NCBI RefSeq assembly: GCF_000020665.1
Contig: NC_011071.1
Location: 4,082,501-4,146,500 of the forward strand
Source of the DNA: Stenotrophomonas maltophilia R551-3
GTDB taxonomy: Bacteria; Pseudomonadota; Gammaproteobacteria; Xanthomonadales; Xanthomonadaceae
Reading direction: 5' to 3'
Length of the DNA stretch: 64,000 bases
Part shown: piece after piece, positions 25,716 through 34,859 of the stretch
How positions within the stretch are numbered: the stretch's first letter is position 1
How the letters are laid out: each line of letters starts with the position of its first letter
The notes under the pieces: generated by a model
The model's input: only the letters and a program-made list of their open reading frames with translations
Databases searched by the model: none
What the model was told of the DNA's origin: nothing
Translations under genes and position numbers: made by a program

Positions 25716-26195
25716 ATGGATCTCCGCAAAATCAAGAAGCTGATCGACCTGCTGGAAGAGTCGAACCTGGCCGAAATCGAAATCAAGGAAGGCGAAGAGT
25801 CGGTGCGCCTGTCGCGTGCCCCGGTGGCCGGCTATGCCGCACCTATGCCGGCACCGGTGTATGCCGCCCCGGCCGCCCCCGCACCGCAGGCGATGCCGAT
25901 GCAGTCGCCGACCGAAGCCTCCACCGGCGGCACCGCCAAGCCGGGCCCGGCGCTGCCGGAAGGCCACGTGCTGCGCTCGCCGATGGTCGGCACCTTCTAT
26001 GCCTCGGCCGCCCCGGACAAGCCGGCCTTCGTCAGCGTTGGCCAGCAGGTCAAGGAAGGCGAAACCCTGGCCATCATCGAAGCGATGAAGATGTTCAACC
26101 CGATCGAGGCCGACAAGTCCGGCACCATCGTCGCCATCCTCGGCGAGAACGGCCAGCCGGTGGAGTTCGACCAGCCGCTGTTCGTGATCGGCTGA
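25716..26195 (+). CDS. accB: Biotin carboxyl carrier protein of acetyl-CoA carboxylase
   Basis: A 159-residue carrier that shuttles carboxylated biotin in the first step of fatty-acid synthesis. The N terminus [29 protein letters not shown] is typical. A Pro/Ala linker follows, and the biotinyl domain carries [12 protein letters not shown], whose Lys is biotinylated. The ATG at 25716 follows AAGAGG. accC begins 10 bp after the stop. Confidence 0.97.
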   Translation: MDLRKIKKLIDLLEESNLAEIEIKEGEESVRLSRAPVAGYAAPMPAPVYAAPAAPAPQAMPMQSPTEASTGGTAKPGPALPEGHVLRSPMVGTFYASAAPDKPAFVSVGQQVKEGETLAIIEAMKMFNPIEADKSGTIVAILGENGQPVEFDQPLFVIG

Positions 26196-26205
26196 GGGGC
26201 ACGCC

Positions 26206-27573
26206 ATGCTCGACAAAGTCGTCATTGCCAACCGAGGGGAAATCGCGCTGCGCATCCTGCGCGCGTGCCATACCCTGGGCATCCGCACGGTGGCCGTGCA
26301 TTCCACGGTCGACCGCAACCTCAAGCACGTGGCCATGGCCGACGAGTCGGTCTGCATCGGCCCGGCGCCGTCGCCGCAGAGCTACCTCAACATCCCGGCG
26401 CTGATCGCCGCGGCTGAAGTCACCGACGCCCAGGCCATCCACCCGGGCTACGGCTTCCTGTCGGAGAACGCCGACTTCGCCGAGCGCGTGGAAGAGTCAG
26501 GCTTCATCTTCATCGGCCCCAAGGCGGACACCATCCGCATGATGGGCGACAAGGTCGAAGCCATCCGCGCAATGAAGTCCGCCGGCGTGCCGTGCGTGCC
26601 CGGCTCGGGCGGCCCGCTGGGCGATGACATCGTCGCCAACACCAAGATCGCCCGTGAGATCGGCTACCCGGTCATCATCAAGGCGGCCGGTGGCGGTGGT
26701 GGCCGCGGCATGCGCGTGGTGCACGCCGAAGCCTCGCTGAAGACCTCCATCGAAACCACCAAGAGCGAGGCCAAGGCCGCGTTCGGCAATGGTGAGGTCT
26801 ACATGGAGAAGTTCCTGGAGAACCCGCGCCACGTGGAGATCCAGGTGCTGGCCGACGGCCAGGGCAATGCCATCCACCTGGGTGAGCGCGACTGCTCGAT
26901 GCAGCGCCGCCACCAGAAGGTGGTGGAAGAAGCACCGGCGCCGGGTATCAGCGCCGAACAGCGCGAGCAGATCGGCAAGGTGTGTACCGAGGCCTGCGTG
27001 CGCATCGGCTACCGCGGCGCCGGCACGTTCGAGTTCCTGTACGAGGACGGCCGCTTCTACTTCATCGAAATGAACACCCGCATCCAGGTGGAGCATCCGG
27101 TCACCGAAATGGTCACCGGCATCGACCTGGTGGCTGAGCAGCTGAAGATCGCCGCCGGCCAGAAGCTGTCGATCAAGCAGAGCGACGTGGTGCTGACCGG
27201 CCATGCCATCGAGTGCCGCATCAACGCCGAAGATGCTGAAACCTTCGTGCCGAGCCCGGGCACCATCACCGGCTTCCATCCGCCGGGCGGCCCCGGCGTG
27301 CGCGTGGACACCCACATCTACAGTGGCTACCGCGTGCCGTCGAACTACGACTCGATGATCGGCAAGCTGATCGTGCACGGCCCGGACCGCGAGACCGCCA
27401 TCGCCCGCATGCGGGTGGCACTGAGCGAAATGGTGGTGGACGGCATCAAGACCAACATCGCGCTGCAGCAGCGGATCATGCGCGACAAGGGCTTCCAGGC
27501 CGGTGGGCAGAACATCCACTACCTGGAAAAGCGCCTTGCCGAACGCAAGAACAAGCCGATCGCGTTGACCTGA
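26206..27573 (+). CDS. accC: Biotin carboxylase subunit of acetyl-CoA carboxylase
   Basis: A 455-residue ATP-grasp enzyme that carboxylates the biotin of AccB with bicarbonate and ATP. It begins [21 protein letters not shown]. It carries the glycine-rich ATP loop [14 protein letters not shown] (about residues 159-172), the catalytic region [20 protein letters not shown], and normal family length. Last gene of the unit, followed by a strong terminator. Confidence 0.98.
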   Translation: MLDKVVIANRGEIALRILRACHTLGIRTVAVHSTVDRNLKHVAMADESVCIGPAPSPQSYLNIPALIAAAEVTDAQAIHPGYGFLSENADFAERVEESGFIFIGPKADTIRMMGDKVEAIRAMKSAGVPCVPGSGGPLGDDIVANTKIAREIGYPVIIKAAGGGGGRGMRVVHAEASLKTSIETTKSEAKAAFGNGEVYMEKFLENPRHVEIQVLADGQGNAIHLGERDCSMQRRHQKVVEEAPAPGISAEQREQIGKVCTEACVRIGYRGAGTFEFLYEDGRFYFIEMNTRIQVEHPVTEMVTGIDLVAEQLKIAAGQKLSIKQSDVVLTGHAIECRINAEDAETFVPSPGTITGFHPPGGPGVRVDTHIYSGYRVPSNYDSMIGKLIVHGPDRETAIARMRVALSEMVVDGIKTNIALQQRIMRDKGFQAGGQNIHYLEKRLAERKNKPIALT

Positions 27574-27595
27574 TCGGCGCCAGGTGCTGGACATG

Positions 27596-27623
27596 AAAAG
27601 GGCGGGGATATCCCCGCCCTTTT
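27596..27623. terminator. Bidirectional Rho-independent terminator after accC
   Basis: A perfect 28-bp palindrome, AAAAGGGCGGGGAT and its complement, 23 bp past the accC stop, with T-runs on both sides. It can also terminate the convergent minus-strand gene. Confidence 0.88.
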
Positions 27624-27637
27624 CTGTTTCTCTTCCG

Positions 27638-27706
27638 GTAGCGCCGGGGCCATGCCCGGCGAAATGGCAACGAAGCGCGAGGCCGCCGGGCATGGCCCGG
27701 CGCTAC
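27638..27706. repeat. SMAG pair
   Basis: Inverted hairpins at 27638-27661 (one extra G) and 27684-27706 (GTAGCGCCGGGCC core) lie between the convergent accC and the small membrane-protein gene. Confidence 0.88.
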
Positions 27707-27708
27707 CT

Positions 27709-28083
27709 TCAGTGCGCGTCGGCCGCCGTCGCCGGAATCTGCGATTTCGCCAACGGGCGGACACCATTGGGCGAGGTCGGGTCGACGATCACCATGGTCT
27801 CGGTCGAGCCGTCGGGCCACACCACCTGGAAGGTGCTGCCGGCCGGCAGCGAGGCGAACGGCATGCCGCTCTGCGCGCGATACACCGCTGCGACCTGGCT
27901 GGCGCCCGCGCGGCGCACGTCTTCCTGCGCCTTCACCGTGGTCAGCTCCACCTTTGATAGATGCCGGTAACGATCTTCATAGGTGTCGATCATCAACAGG
28001 CCAACCGCACCGGCCGAATAGGCCACGAACAGCGCCACCCAGAACCAGAATTTGGCCCCATGCAGGAATCGACGGTAATTCAT
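27709..28083 (-). CDS. Small membrane protein of unknown function
   Basis: 124 residues: [33 protein letters not shown] is a single membrane helix. A mostly polar domain follows (LSKVELTTVKAQEDVRRAGASQVAAVYRAQSGMPFA... VVWPDGSTETMVIVDP). The ATG overlaps the TGA of the upstream gene in ATGA, so the two form one coupled unit, and that decides the start over an ATG 36 bp earlier. No family recognised. It lies between accC and prmA on the opposite strand. Confidence 0.8.
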   Translation of the reverse strand: MNYRRFLHGAKFWFWVALFVAYSAGAVGLLMIDTYEDRYRHLSKVELTTVKAQEDVRRAGASQVAAVYRAQSGMPFASLPAGSTFQVVWPDGSTETMVIVDPTSPNGVRPLAKSQIPATAADAH

Positions 28084-29042
28084 TGCCCGTCCCTCTTTCC
28101 AACCAATCGCTTGATCCATTGCCTCATCTTCCCCGCACCTTGCCGCGAAACCGCAGCGTCATACACGAAATCCCGGAAATCCTGCGTTCCATCCTGCGAA
28201 CAGATCCCTCCGTTCGCACAAAAGCTGTTGACCAGCACGCTGTCTGCTCCACACGGTAGACCGAGTTCGCAGGCCGCAAGCCGCCATGCCAGTTCACTGA
28301 GCTGTTCGCCGGCCACCAGGCCGTTCAGCGCTCGATCGCCCGAGGCGCGCACGCCCATGCCCGGCGCGATGGCCATGAATGCCTCCGGATCGCGCGAAGT
28401 GCGCACCCGCTCGACCAGGTCGCGGCGGTACTCGGGGCTGTCCTGCAGCGGCTCGCCTTCGGCGAACAATGCTGCCTCGGCCGCAAGGTTGCCCTGCACA
28501 GCCGCCTTGCGGCGCTCGGCCAGCACCAGCGGCGGCCCCAGCTTGTCGCCGGGCACGAAGCCACCGCAGCGCTGCGCGACACGTTCGCGTGCCTGCACCA
28601 TCGCCGGCGCGGCGGTCAGCCCCGATCCGGCCAGCACGTTGTTGTCCAGGCGGTAGCCGCCCGGGTCGACCGCATACTGTGCGCAGTAGTCATAGACCCT
28701 GCTGAGCATCCAGCGCGCCTCGTGGTTGCCTTCATCGGCCTGCACGCGCAGGCGCTGCGCGTAGGCATACAGATCGGTGGCATCTTCGATATCGGCACGG
28801 AGATCCAGTGGCAGGCCTGAAGGCAGCGCGTTGCCGCGCTCGAAGGCCGCCAGCCGGCGCGCCAGTGCTTCCGGCATCACCTGCAACGCTGCTGCGCTGC
28901 CATCGGCGACCGCGACGCCCGGCAGGTCTGCCTCCACCGTGGACGGCGCCACATGGCCGCTGGCCCGATACCCGGCCACGCCCAGCACGGCCACCGCCGG
29001 CAGCACGAGCAACCAGGTTTTCAGGGTCGGAGCAAAGGCCAT
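28080..29042 (-). CDS. Membrane-anchored protein of unknown function
   Basis: 320 residues from the ATG at 29042; a GTG nine codons earlier is an alternative. An N-terminal anchor ([17 protein letters not shown]) is followed by a periplasmic, Sel1-like or helical domain rich in Ala and Arg. The Cys-containing segments are [32 protein letters not shown] and [12 protein letters not shown], which suggest disulfides. It is translationally coupled to the small membrane protein downstream. Function not recognised. Confidence 0.8.
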   Translation of the reverse strand: MAFAPTLKTWLLVLPAVAVLGVAGYRASGHVAPSTVEADLPGVAVADGSAAALQVMPEALARRLAAFERGNALPSGLPLDLRADIEDATDLYAYAQRLRVQADEGNHEARWMLSRVYDYCAQYAVDPGGYRLDNNVLAGSGLTAAPAMVQARERVAQRCGGFVPGDKLGPPLVLAERRKAAVQGNLAAEAALFAEGEPLQDSPEYRRDLVERVRTSRDPEAFMAIAPGMGVRASGDRALNGLVAGEQLSELAWRLAACELGLPCGADSVLVNSFCANGGICSQDGTQDFRDFVYDAAVSRQGAGKMRQWIKRLVGKRDGQ

Positions 29043-29206
29043 TGGCGGCGGTGGAGCATCACGGCGCACAGGAAAGCACGGAGTTTAGCAAGGCCCGGCA
29101 GGCCTGTCTGAACCGGCGTCGTTCATCCCAGGTCGGCATCTCAGGCAATACGGAGACGCCCCGATGGTCTAGCATGGCCCCCTTTCCCGCGATTGCCCCC
29201 ACTGCC

Positions 29207-30127
29207 ATGCCGTTCCTGGAACTGACCCTGCGCTGCACCGAAGCGACCCAGCCCCGCTATGAAAACGCGCTGGAGGACGTCGGCGCACTGGCCGTGACCC
29301 TGCTTGATGCCGAGGCCGATACCAGCAACGAGCAGGCCATTCTCGAGCCGGGCGTGGGCGAAACGCCTCTGTGGGACACCCTGGTGCTGAGCGCGTTGTT
29401 CCCCGCCGACAGCAATGCGCTGTTGCTGCTGGCCGCACTGGAAGCATTCGATCCGGAACTGGACTGGAGCGGCGGCAGCTTCCGCGCGGTCGAGGACGAG
29501 GACTGGGAACGCGCCTGGCTGGACCAGTTCCAGCCGATGGATTTCGGCAGCCGGACCTGGATCGTGCCATGGAACCATGAACTTCCGGAGGCCGCGCAGG
29601 CCGCCGATGCCGCCGTGGTGCGACTGGATCCGGGCCTGGCGTTCGGTTCGGGCACCCACCCGACCACCGCGCTGTGCCTGCGCTGGCTGGACCAGTTGGC
29701 CGTGGATGGCCTGCTGCAGGGCCAGCGCGTGCTCGACTTCGGCTGTGGTTCGGGCATCCTCGCGCTGGCCGCACTGAAGCTGGGCGCGGCTGAGGCAATC
29801 GGCGTCGACAACGACCCGCAGGCACTGGTGGCGACCGCCGACAACGCCGAGCGCAATGGCGAACAGGCACGCATGCACGTGTACCTGCCACAGGACGAAC
29901 CCGTCGCGACCTATCCGGTCGTGGTCGCCAACATTCTTGCCTCGGCGCTGGATGCGCTGGCCGAACTGCTGGCCGCGCGCGTCGCTGCCGGCGGTCGCAT
30001 CGCCCTGTCGGGCATCCTGCACGGCCAGGAAGGCGAACTGCTGCAGCGCTATGCGCCGTGGTTCGACGACCTGCAGGCGACCCAGGATGGCGACTGGATG
30101 CGCATCACCGGCGTGCGCCGCGCCTGA
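29207..30127 (+). CDS. prmA: Ribosomal protein L11 methyltransferase
   Basis: A 306-residue cytoplasmic S-adenosylmethionine enzyme that methylates L11 at several lysines and the N terminus. The substrate-recognition domain ([28 protein letters not shown], residues 1-60) is followed by the Rossmann fold, with [36 protein letters not shown] (SAM loop) and the catalytic-region VVANILAS. Usual length. The ATG at 29207 was chosen because the family N terminus starts there. It follows accC in related genomes. Confidence 0.95.
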   Translation: MPFLELTLRCTEATQPRYENALEDVGALAVTLLDAEADTSNEQAILEPGVGETPLWDTLVLSALFPADSNALLLLAALEAFDPELDWSGGSFRAVEDEDWERAWLDQFQPMDFGSRTWIVPWNHELPEAAQAADAAVVRLDPGLAFGSGTHPTTALCLRWLDQLAVDGLLQGQRVLDFGCGSGILALAALKLGAAEAIGVDNDPQALVATADNAERNGEQARMHVYLPQDEPVATYPVVVANILASALDALAELLAARVAAGGRIALSGILHGQEGELLQRYAPWFDDLQATQDGDWMRITGVRRA

Positions 30128-30169
30128 TCGTGGTTGAATGACCGCTGGATCCGAGCCCGCGCCCTGAGC

Positions 30170-30937
30170 ATGTCCGAGCCGAACCCACCGCGCCGTCCGC
30201 TGGCCACCTTCCTGCGCCCCACGTCGGAAGGTGATGCCGCGCCTGCGACCGAAGCGCACACGCCGGACGCAGCCGCGCCGGTGCCCATTGCTGCAGCACC
30301 GGCTGAACCTATCGACCCTGTATCGCAACCGGCAGCGATGAAGCACCACCACGATGACACTGTCATTGCCGATGAGGCAGTGCGCATCGAGCCCGTACCG
30401 GCTGCGGTACAGGCAACCGCCGTTGCCAGCGACGCGCCCAGCTTCCTCGGTGCCGCACGCGCGCGCAGGCTGCCGACGCCGCGCTGGCACTGGCTGCTGG
30501 TCGCCGGGCTGGCCCTGCTGCTGGTCCTGCAAAGCGTGCTTGCCGATCGCGCGCGACTGGCCGCCGACGCCGGCAATCGTGCGTGGCTCGGGGCGCTGTG
30601 TGGCGTCCTGCGCTGCACCCTGCCCGCCTGGCATGAACCGACCGCGTTCACCATGACCAGCCGCGAGATCCGGCCGCTGCCCAACCAGGCGGGTGTCCTG
30701 CAGGTGCAGGCCAGCATCCGCAACGATGCACGCTGGGCGCAGGCCTGGCCGGCACTGCGCCTGTCGCTGTCCGATGCGGATGGCCGGGTGATCGGCAGCG
30801 CAGTTTTCACGCCGGCGCAGTATCTGGGTGAAGACCCCGGTGCGGCCCTGCTGGAACCGGGACAGAGCGCGCGTATTGCCTTCCGTGTACAGGAGCCGGC
30901 TGCGTCCACCGTCGCATTCACCTTCGACTTCCTGTGA
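30170..30937 (+). CDS. DUF3426-domain membrane protein
   Basis: A 255-residue protein. A disordered Pro/Ala-rich cytoplasmic part (1-100) is followed by one membrane helix ([20 protein letters not shown], about 104-123). The C-terminal periplasmic DUF3426 domain carries [60 protein letters not shown]. Many relatives carry an N-terminal zinc ribbon; none is present here. It stands between prmA and fis, a conserved place for this family. Role unknown. Confidence 0.85.
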   Translation: MSEPNPPRRPLATFLRPTSEGDAAPATEAHTPDAAAPVPIAAAPAEPIDPVSQPAAMKHHHDDTVIADEAVRIEPVPAAVQATAVASDAPSFLGAARARRLPTPRWHWLLVAGLALLLVLQSVLADRARLAADAGNRAWLGALCGVLRCTLPAWHEPTAFTMTSREIRPLPNQAGVLQVQASIRNDARWAQAWPALRLSLSDADGRVIGSAVFTPAQYLGEDPGAALLEPGQSARIAFRVQEPAASTVAFTFDFL

Positions 30938-31052
30938 CCAGGATGGACACGACTGGCCGTGGCAGGTCGGGCACGCTCGCGCTAGACTGACCGCCACCAC
31001 CTCGTCCGGCCGCGCGCTCCGCGCGCACGGGCCAACCGAATCGGGAACCCCC

Positions 31053-31328
31053 TTGAACGCTGTCCTTTCTCGTCCTGACAACAGTCGTGGCGCTGCCCGG
31101 CCACCGCTGCGTGAACATGTCGCCCAGTCCGTGCGCCGTTACCTGCGTGACCTTGATGGCTGCGACGCGGACGATGTCTACGAGATCGTGCTGCGCGAGA
31201 TGGAGATCCCGCTGTTCGTGGAAGTGCTCAACCACTGCGAAGGCAACCAGAGCCGGGCTGCAGCGATGCTGGGCATCCACCGCGCCACCCTGCGCAAGAA
31301 GCTGAAGGAATACGGCATCAGCGCGTAA
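31053..31328 (+). CDS. fis: DNA-binding protein Fis
   Basis: A 91-residue nucleoid protein and transcription factor. The C terminus [27 protein letters not shown] is the Fis helix-turn-helix, and the dimer region [29 protein letters not shown] precedes it. The start is TTG at 31053, eight bases after a GGGAA; no ATG exists in the right place. It bends DNA at rRNA and recombination sites. purH, its neighbour in xanthomonads as I recall them, is here 6.8 kb away, beyond a minus-strand operon. Confidence 0.93.
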   Translation: MNAVLSRPDNSRGAARPPLREHVAQSVRRYLRDLDGCDADDVYEIVLREMEIPLFVEVLNHCEGNQSRAAAMLGIHRATLRKKLKEYGISA

Positions 31329-31340
31329 GCGCGCACGAGG

Positions 31341-31441
31341 GTCGTGCCGGCCGCTGGCCGGCAACCCCATGAACGATGGCAGGATGTTGCAGTTGCCGGC
31401 CAGCGGCCGGCACTACCGGTAGATCCACGTCATGCGTGGAT
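31341..31441. repeat. Three SMAG hairpins
   Basis: Inverted hairpins at 31341-31363 (GTCG end instead of GTAG) and 31394-31416 (GTGCCGGCC core), then a third of the GTAGATCCACG type at 31419-31441. They fill the space between convergent fis and the lipid operon. Confidence 0.88.
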
Positions 31442-31456
31442 GACGGCCCAGCGGCA

Positions 31457-32452
31457 TCAACCGCCGCCGCCCGCCTTCCAGTAGTACCGCACCACGTGGA
31501 AGAACACCGGCGCCGCGAAGCACACTGAATCCAGCCGGTCGAGCATGCCACCATGGCCCTCGATCATGTGGCCCCAGTCCTTGATGCCACGGTCGCGCTT
31601 GATTGCCGACATCACCAGGCCGCCCCAGAATCCCATCAGGTTGATCAGCAGCGACAGGCCGAACGCCTGCAGCGGCGTGAACGGGGTGATCCACCACAGC
31701 GCCGCGCCCAGCGCGCTGGCACTCAGCACGCCGCCCACGAAGCCCTCCACCGTCTTCGACGGCGACAGTTTCGGTGCAATCAGGCGCCTGCCCAGCAGCT
31801 TGCCCCAGATGTACTGCAGCACGTCCGAGGACTGCACCACGATCACCAGGAAGGCGAACAGCAGCACGTTGCGCGCCGGGTCGTAACCGGGCACACGCAG
31901 GTTCAGCAGCAACGGCACGTGCGAAATGCAGAACACGCAGATCATCAGGCCCCACTGCACCTTGGAGGTACGTTCCAGGTAGTGGGTGGTGTCGCCGCCG
32001 ATGGTGGCCAGGATCGGCAGGAACAGGAACGCGTAGACCGGGATCAGCAGCGTGTACATGCCGTACCAGTCGATCCACACCAGGTAGTACTGCCACGGCA
32101 GCACGATGTAGAAGGCGGCAAGCAACGCGTAATAGTCACCTGACCGCGTGGGTGCCAGGGTAATGAACTCGCGCAGTGCGAACAGCGAGATGATCGCGAA
32201 CAGCACGATCACCCCGGCACGCCCGAAGAACAGCGCCAGCCCGACCACGATCGCCATCACCCACCACGCGCGGATACGCGAGACCAGGTTGGCGATCACC
32301 GCGCTGGGCGCGCCGCGCTGGCGCCACCGCAATGTCTCGGCCACCAGCGTGGCCAACACCAGCACCGCACCGACGCCAGCGAACAGCAGACTGGTTTGCT
32401 GGCCGACGCTCTGCGTAGCCAGGTCACCAGACACATCGATCAGGAAGCTCAT
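31457..32452 (-). CDS. ynbB: CDP-diglyceride synthetase-like protein (YnbB/CdsA family)
   Basis: A 331-residue polytopic membrane protein of the CdsA family, which makes CDP-diacylglycerol from CTP and phosphatidic acid. About eight helices are visible. The family signature near the C terminus is GGVLSASALG, then KRDRGIKDWGHMIEGHGGMLDRLDSV, with the Asp residues that bind magnesium. It is E. coli YnbB-like (extended N terminus) and not the housekeeping CdsA. Its ATG overlaps the TGA of the PlsC-like gene. Last gene of the operon; it would supply the activated lipid for the CDP-alcohol transferase at 36645. Confidence 0.85.
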   Translation of the reverse strand: MSFLIDVSGDLATQSVGQQTSLLFAGVGAVLVLATLVAETLRWRQRGAPSAVIANLVSRIRAWWVMAIVVGLALFFGRAGVIVLFAIISLFALREFITLAPTRSGDYYALLAAFYIVLPWQYYLVWIDWYGMYTLLIPVYAFLFLPILATIGGDTTHYLERTSKVQWGLMICVFCISHVPLLLNLRVPGYDPARNVLLFAFLVIVVQSSDVLQYIWGKLLGRRLIAPKLSPSKTVEGFVGGVLSASALGAALWWITPFTPLQAFGLSLLINLMGFWGGLVMSAIKRDRGIKDWGHMIEGHGGMLDRLDSVCFAAPVFFHVVRYYWKAGGGG

Positions 32453-33081
32453 GCCTTGCCCCCGTTCGGCGCCAGGTCCAGCAGCGCCTGCCTGCTGCGT
32501 GCCAGGAAGGCGGCCTTGTCCTCATCGGCCCGCAGCCGTAGCGGCGTACCGAAGGTGGCCGTACACAGCAATGGCAGCGGCAGGAAACGGCCCTTGGGCA
32601 TCACCCGCTTCAGGTTGTCGATCCACACCGGTACGAACTCCAGCTCCGGCCGTTGCCGTGCCAGGTGATAGATGCCGCTCTTGAACGGCAGCAGCGGCTC
32701 GTCGCCGATGTTGCGCGTACCTTCTGGAAACAGGATCAACGAACAGCCCTCGTCCACCGCATCACGCAGTACCTGCAGCGGATCCTGATGGCGGTTGCCC
32801 GCCTCGCGTTCCACCAGTACGCCATTGAACACCGCATCGATCAGGTACCTGCGCAGGCCATCGCGCTGCCAGTACTCGGCGGCAGCCACCGGCCGCACCT
32901 GCCGCCGCAGTGCCGGCGGCATCGACGACCAGATCAGCACGAAGTCGCCGTGGCTGGCATGGTTGCCGTAGTACACGCGATGCTCGCTGGACGGCGCACA
33001 GCCGACCCACAGCGCGCGTGCACCGGTCACTACATGGATGGCCGCACTGCTGGCCCGGGCGATCAACTCAGCAAACATCAT
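32449..33081 (-). CDS. PlsC-type 1-acyl-glycerol-3-phosphate acyltransferase-like protein
   Basis: A 210-residue acyltransferase with motif I, NHASHGD (H-x4-D, about residue 40), and motif III, FPEGTRN (about residue 118). It transfers an acyl group to a glycerol-phosphate or similar lipid. It is shorter than PlsC and lacks a long N-terminal anchor. ATGA overlap with the cdsA-like gene downstream and a 9-bp gap to the membrane protein upstream place it inside the ynb-type operon. As I recall, E. coli ynbABCD has no such gene, so this is an addition. Confidence 0.85.
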   Translation of the reverse strand: MMFAELIARASSAAIHVVTGARALWVGCAPSSEHRVYYGNHASHGDFVLIWSSMPPALRRQVRPVAAAEYWQRDGLRRYLIDAVFNGVLVEREAGNRHQDPLQVLRDAVDEGCSLILFPEGTRNIGDEPLLPFKSGIYHLARQRPELEFVPVWIDNLKRVMPKGRFLPLPLLCTATFGTPLRLRADEDKAAFLARSRQALLDLAPNGGKA

Positions 33082-33090
33082 CGTCTCCCC

Positions 33091-33528
33091 TCAGGTCTGC
33101 GGCCACAGCACGGCCAGCAGCAGCGCGGCAAACTGCAGCAGCGTTGCCGCGAACTGGCGTACCAGCAGACGGCGCATGCCCATCCAGCGTGCGTCCCAGC
33201 CGCGCAGCGGCGCCTGCGCGTCCAGCCTGCGCAGGCCGGCCGTGTGCAGCGCCTGATCCACCCGTTGCGCGGCCTGCTCACCCTGCAGCGCTTCCTGCTG
33301 CAACAGCCGCAACAGGCTGGCATCGAGCTGCACACGCACCGCGTAGTACGCCTGCAGTACGCCGGCAACCACACTCAGCAACAGCAGGCCGGCAGCGACC
33401 ATCGCCAGCCCAGGCTCGATGCCCAACAGCAGAAGCGCCACCAGCAGCAGGCCCAGCGACAATGCCGCAGGCAGGCGTCCCTGGCGCAGCAGCAGGTGCA
33501 TCATCGGCAGATCGGGTCCGGCACTCAT
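33091..33528 (-). CDS. Small two-helix membrane protein in the lipid operon
   Basis: A 145-residue protein with two strongly hydrophobic segments close to the N terminus (LSLGLLLVALLLLGIEPGLAMVAAGLLLLSVVAGVL) and one near the C terminus (FAATLLQFAALLLAVLW). A 70-residue amphipathic, Gln/Arg-rich part lies between them. The ATG overlaps the TGA of the PAP2-phosphatase gene (ATGA), which sets the start. No family recognised; it may be an assembly or accessory subunit of the lipid pathway. Confidence 0.8.
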   Translation of the reverse strand: MSAGPDLPMMHLLLRQGRLPAALSLGLLLVALLLLGIEPGLAMVAAGLLLLSVVAGVLQAYYAVRVQLDASLLRLLQQEALQGEQAAQRVDQALHTAGLRRLDAQAPLRGWDARWMGMRRLLVRQFAATLLQFAALLLAVLWPQT

Positions 33529-34859
33529 GCTGTTCTCTCCTGCGCGGCGGCGGCCGCGATGGCCTGCAGATGAACCTCGTGCAGCACGATGGACGGCCGC
33601 GCCGCGCGCACCATCGCCACGGCATCGACCACGTTGCACGCACGACCACTGCGCAGCAACCAGGTCGCCACGCTGGCGGCACTGCGCGAATAACCCAATG
33701 CACAGCAGACCAGCACCGGCCCCTGCGCGCGCAGGCACTCAATGGCATCGGCAGCGTCGCGCAGCTGCGCGGGGGTCGCCACCACCAGGTCCAGCATCGG
33801 CACGCCGGCATACGCTGCACCCGGCGCGCAGCAGGAAAGCTCGGCACAGGTATCGACCACGCCCCGCAGCGGCGCCGGCAGCGCGGTACACGGCAGGCGT
33901 CCCAGCCAGACCTCATCGGCCACCTGGACCGGCTGCGGCGCGCGTCGCGTCCACAGCCGCGAATTGATCCAGGCGGCGGCCAGATACGGCGCCAGCAACC
34001 AGCGTGCCGCCATGGTCAGGCGACCATCGGCACGCTTCTGGAACACCGCCGTACCGAGCCCCGCATACGCCAACGCCACCAGCAGCAGCGATACCACCGG
34101 CCACAGCAGCCACAACGCCGCGCCACGCAGAAGCACCACCGGCACCAGCAATGCAGCGGCCCCCAGCAGGTACAGCGTTGCCAGGCGCCAACGTTTGGCG
34201 TCACGCGCGGTGCGCCAGGCGCGCAGCGGCGGCGTGCCCTGCTCCGGCCACAGCCAGACGCACAGCCAACCGGCCAGCAGGCCGGTCGGGATATCGATGA
34301 AATGATGCTGGAATGTGGTCAGCACCGAGACGCCGATCAGCAGCGCCCACACATGCAGCACCCCGCGCCAGGCGCCATGCAGGTACTGCGCGAACTTCAC
34401 CCACAGCACGATCAGCAGCACGATGTGCAGCGAGGGCGCCTGGTTGAACGGCTTGTCAAAGCCCAGCAGCACATCGAACAACCAGCCGAACACACCATCG
34501 ATCTCGGGCCGCTGGAAGCTGAAGCGCAGCGGCCACAGCAGGAAGCAGGCCACGGCGATCAGCTGCGCACTGAGCAGGCGCAGCGCATGCCGGTCCAGTT
34601 CCAGCCGGCGCCTGCACAGGAAGAACGAGACCGCATAGAACAGGTCGATCGACCAGTACGGCACGATCGTCCACGGCACGAACGGAATCTGCGTTTCCCA
34701 GCCGAACGCCATCACCGGCAGTTCGGCATGGCGCCCGGCCATCCAGTTGGCAAAACCATAGCTGGCGAAGAAGAACGGCCCCAGCAGGGCCAGCCACAGC
34801 AGGGCGCGTCGCCAGGGACGCGCCTCGCTGGCCAGTGGGGTCGCTGCCAGCGTCGCCAT
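33525..34859 (-). CDS. ynbD: PAP2 phosphatase fused to dual-specificity protein phosphatase (YnbD-like)
   Basis: A 444-residue membrane protein of two parts. The N-terminal 300 residues hold several helices and a PAP2 lipid-phosphatase site (APSLHIVLL, then TTFQHHFIDIPTG). The C-terminal domain is a dual-specificity phosphatase with the C-x5-R loop CALGYSRSAASVATWLL (about residue 395). The architecture and size match E. coli YnbD (about 430 residues). It could remove a phosphate from a lipid intermediate such as a phosphatidylglycerophosphate-type product. The TGA of the upstream gene and this ATG overlap by one base; a GTG one codon earlier is an alternative start. Confidence 0.88.
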   Translation of the reverse strand: MATLAATPLASEARPWRRALLWLALLGPFFFASYGFANWMAGRHAELPVMAFGWETQIPFVPWTIVPYWSIDLFYAVSFFLCRRRLELDRHALRLLSAQLIAVACFLLWPLRFSFQRPEIDGVFGWLFDVLLGFDKPFNQAPSLHIVLLIVLWVKFAQYLHGAWRGVLHVWALLIGVSVLTTFQHHFIDIPTGLLAGWLCVWLWPEQGTPPLRAWRTARDAKRWRLATLYLLGAAALLVPVVLLRGAALWLLWPVVSLLLVALAYAGLGTAVFQKRADGRLTMAARWLLAPYLAAAWINSRLWTRRAPQPVQVADEVWLGRLPCTALPAPLRGVVDTCAELSCCAPGAAYAGVPMLDLVVATPAQLRDAADAIECLRAQGPVLVCCALGYSRSAASVATWLLRSGRACNVVDAVAMVRAARPSIVLHEVHLQAIAAAAAQERTA